Assembly (NCBI GenBank): GCA_022570795.1
Contig: JAKUDP010000025.1
Span: 635,001 to 699,000, forward strand
DNA: 64,000 nucleotides
Source of the DNA: Sphaerulina vaccinii
Taxonomy: Eukaryota > Ascomycota > Dothideomycetes > Mycosphaerellales > Mycosphaerellaceae
Direction of reading: 5' to 3'
Shown here piece after piece: positions 63,937-64,000 of the stretch (position 1 is the first letter of the stretch; each line of letters starts with the position of its first letter). The notes beneath the pieces were generated by a model that saw only the letters and a program-made list of their open reading frames with translations, ran no database searches and had not been told where the DNA came from. The translations under genes and the position numbers were made by a program.

Positions 63937-64000
63937 TCGCAGACATAGGGACAAGCGATCAAGAGGGCCGCGATAAACTTGTCCTTGTACGACCGCGAAG
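63937..64000. other. Right edge of window
   Basis: 64 bp upstream of the VPS36 start codon, presumably leader or promoter; too short to say more. Confidence 0.4.

Noticed and set aside
1..64000. tRNA, rRNA, CRISPR arrays or bacterial-type operons
   Set aside because: No tRNA-like TPsiC/anticodon arrangement, rRNA segment or spaced identical repeats were recognised. The intron-bearing genes are eukaryotic.

Overview
The window looks like nuclear DNA of a filamentous ascomycete, most likely a Dothideomycete. The evidence is short spliceosomal introns (about 44-120 bp, GTRNGT donors, CTAAC/CTGAC-like branch sites, YAG acceptors), compact GC-balanced genes on both strands, fungal housekeeping orthologues (NOG1, RSC4-like, GDI, TEL2, UBA3, SmG, VPS36), a HET-domain gene, secreted CAZyme-like genes, and one long AT-rich block with an extreme RIP-like mutation signature. 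The species call is inference only.

Layout. 1-2149: no convincing gene. 2150-15130: ordinary gene-bearing DNA with glucokinase, an orphan acidic protein with a possible broken relative, a DnaJ-type zinc-finger mini-protein, an RSC4-like double bromodomain protein, a membrane protein, an ankyrin protein and the ribosome-biogenesis GTPase NOG1. 15138-15433: a 38-bp inverted repeat enclosing a telomere-like G-rich tract. 15470-25560: about 10 kb of AT-rich sequence with no open frame of 60 codons or more. 26301-63936: gene-bearing DNA with a secreted carboxylesterase, F-box proteins, a small Tyr/Asn-rich secreted protein, a UBA-like gene broken by a 23-bp duplication, Rab GDI, orphan proteins, a HET protein, TEL2 and UBA3 divergent from a 163-bp promoter, a SET protein, SmG, a GPI-anchor-like wall protein, a MOSC protein, a secreted GMC oxidoreductase and VPS36.

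The most interesting part is the AT-rich block. Read codon by codon on the minus strand and allowing TAG/TAA to stand for former Gln or Trp, it still holds three long colinear frames. The first (25555 to about 22000) keeps RecQ/DEAD-type helicase motifs. The second (about 21180 to 17640) resembles DUF6589 proteins of fungal repeats. The third (about 16985 to 15700) is unidentified. A 73-bp minisatellite and a 250-bp tandem duplication separate them. This is best explained as a large, RIP-killed element or old subtelomeric helicase region. A telomere-like tract beside it makes a former chromosome end worth testing.

The intact genes are mostly independent housekeeping units. The links visible are the TEL2/UBA3 shared promoter, the close NOG1/ankyrin divergence, and a common secretory leader ending PLDERQ in two secreted enzymes.
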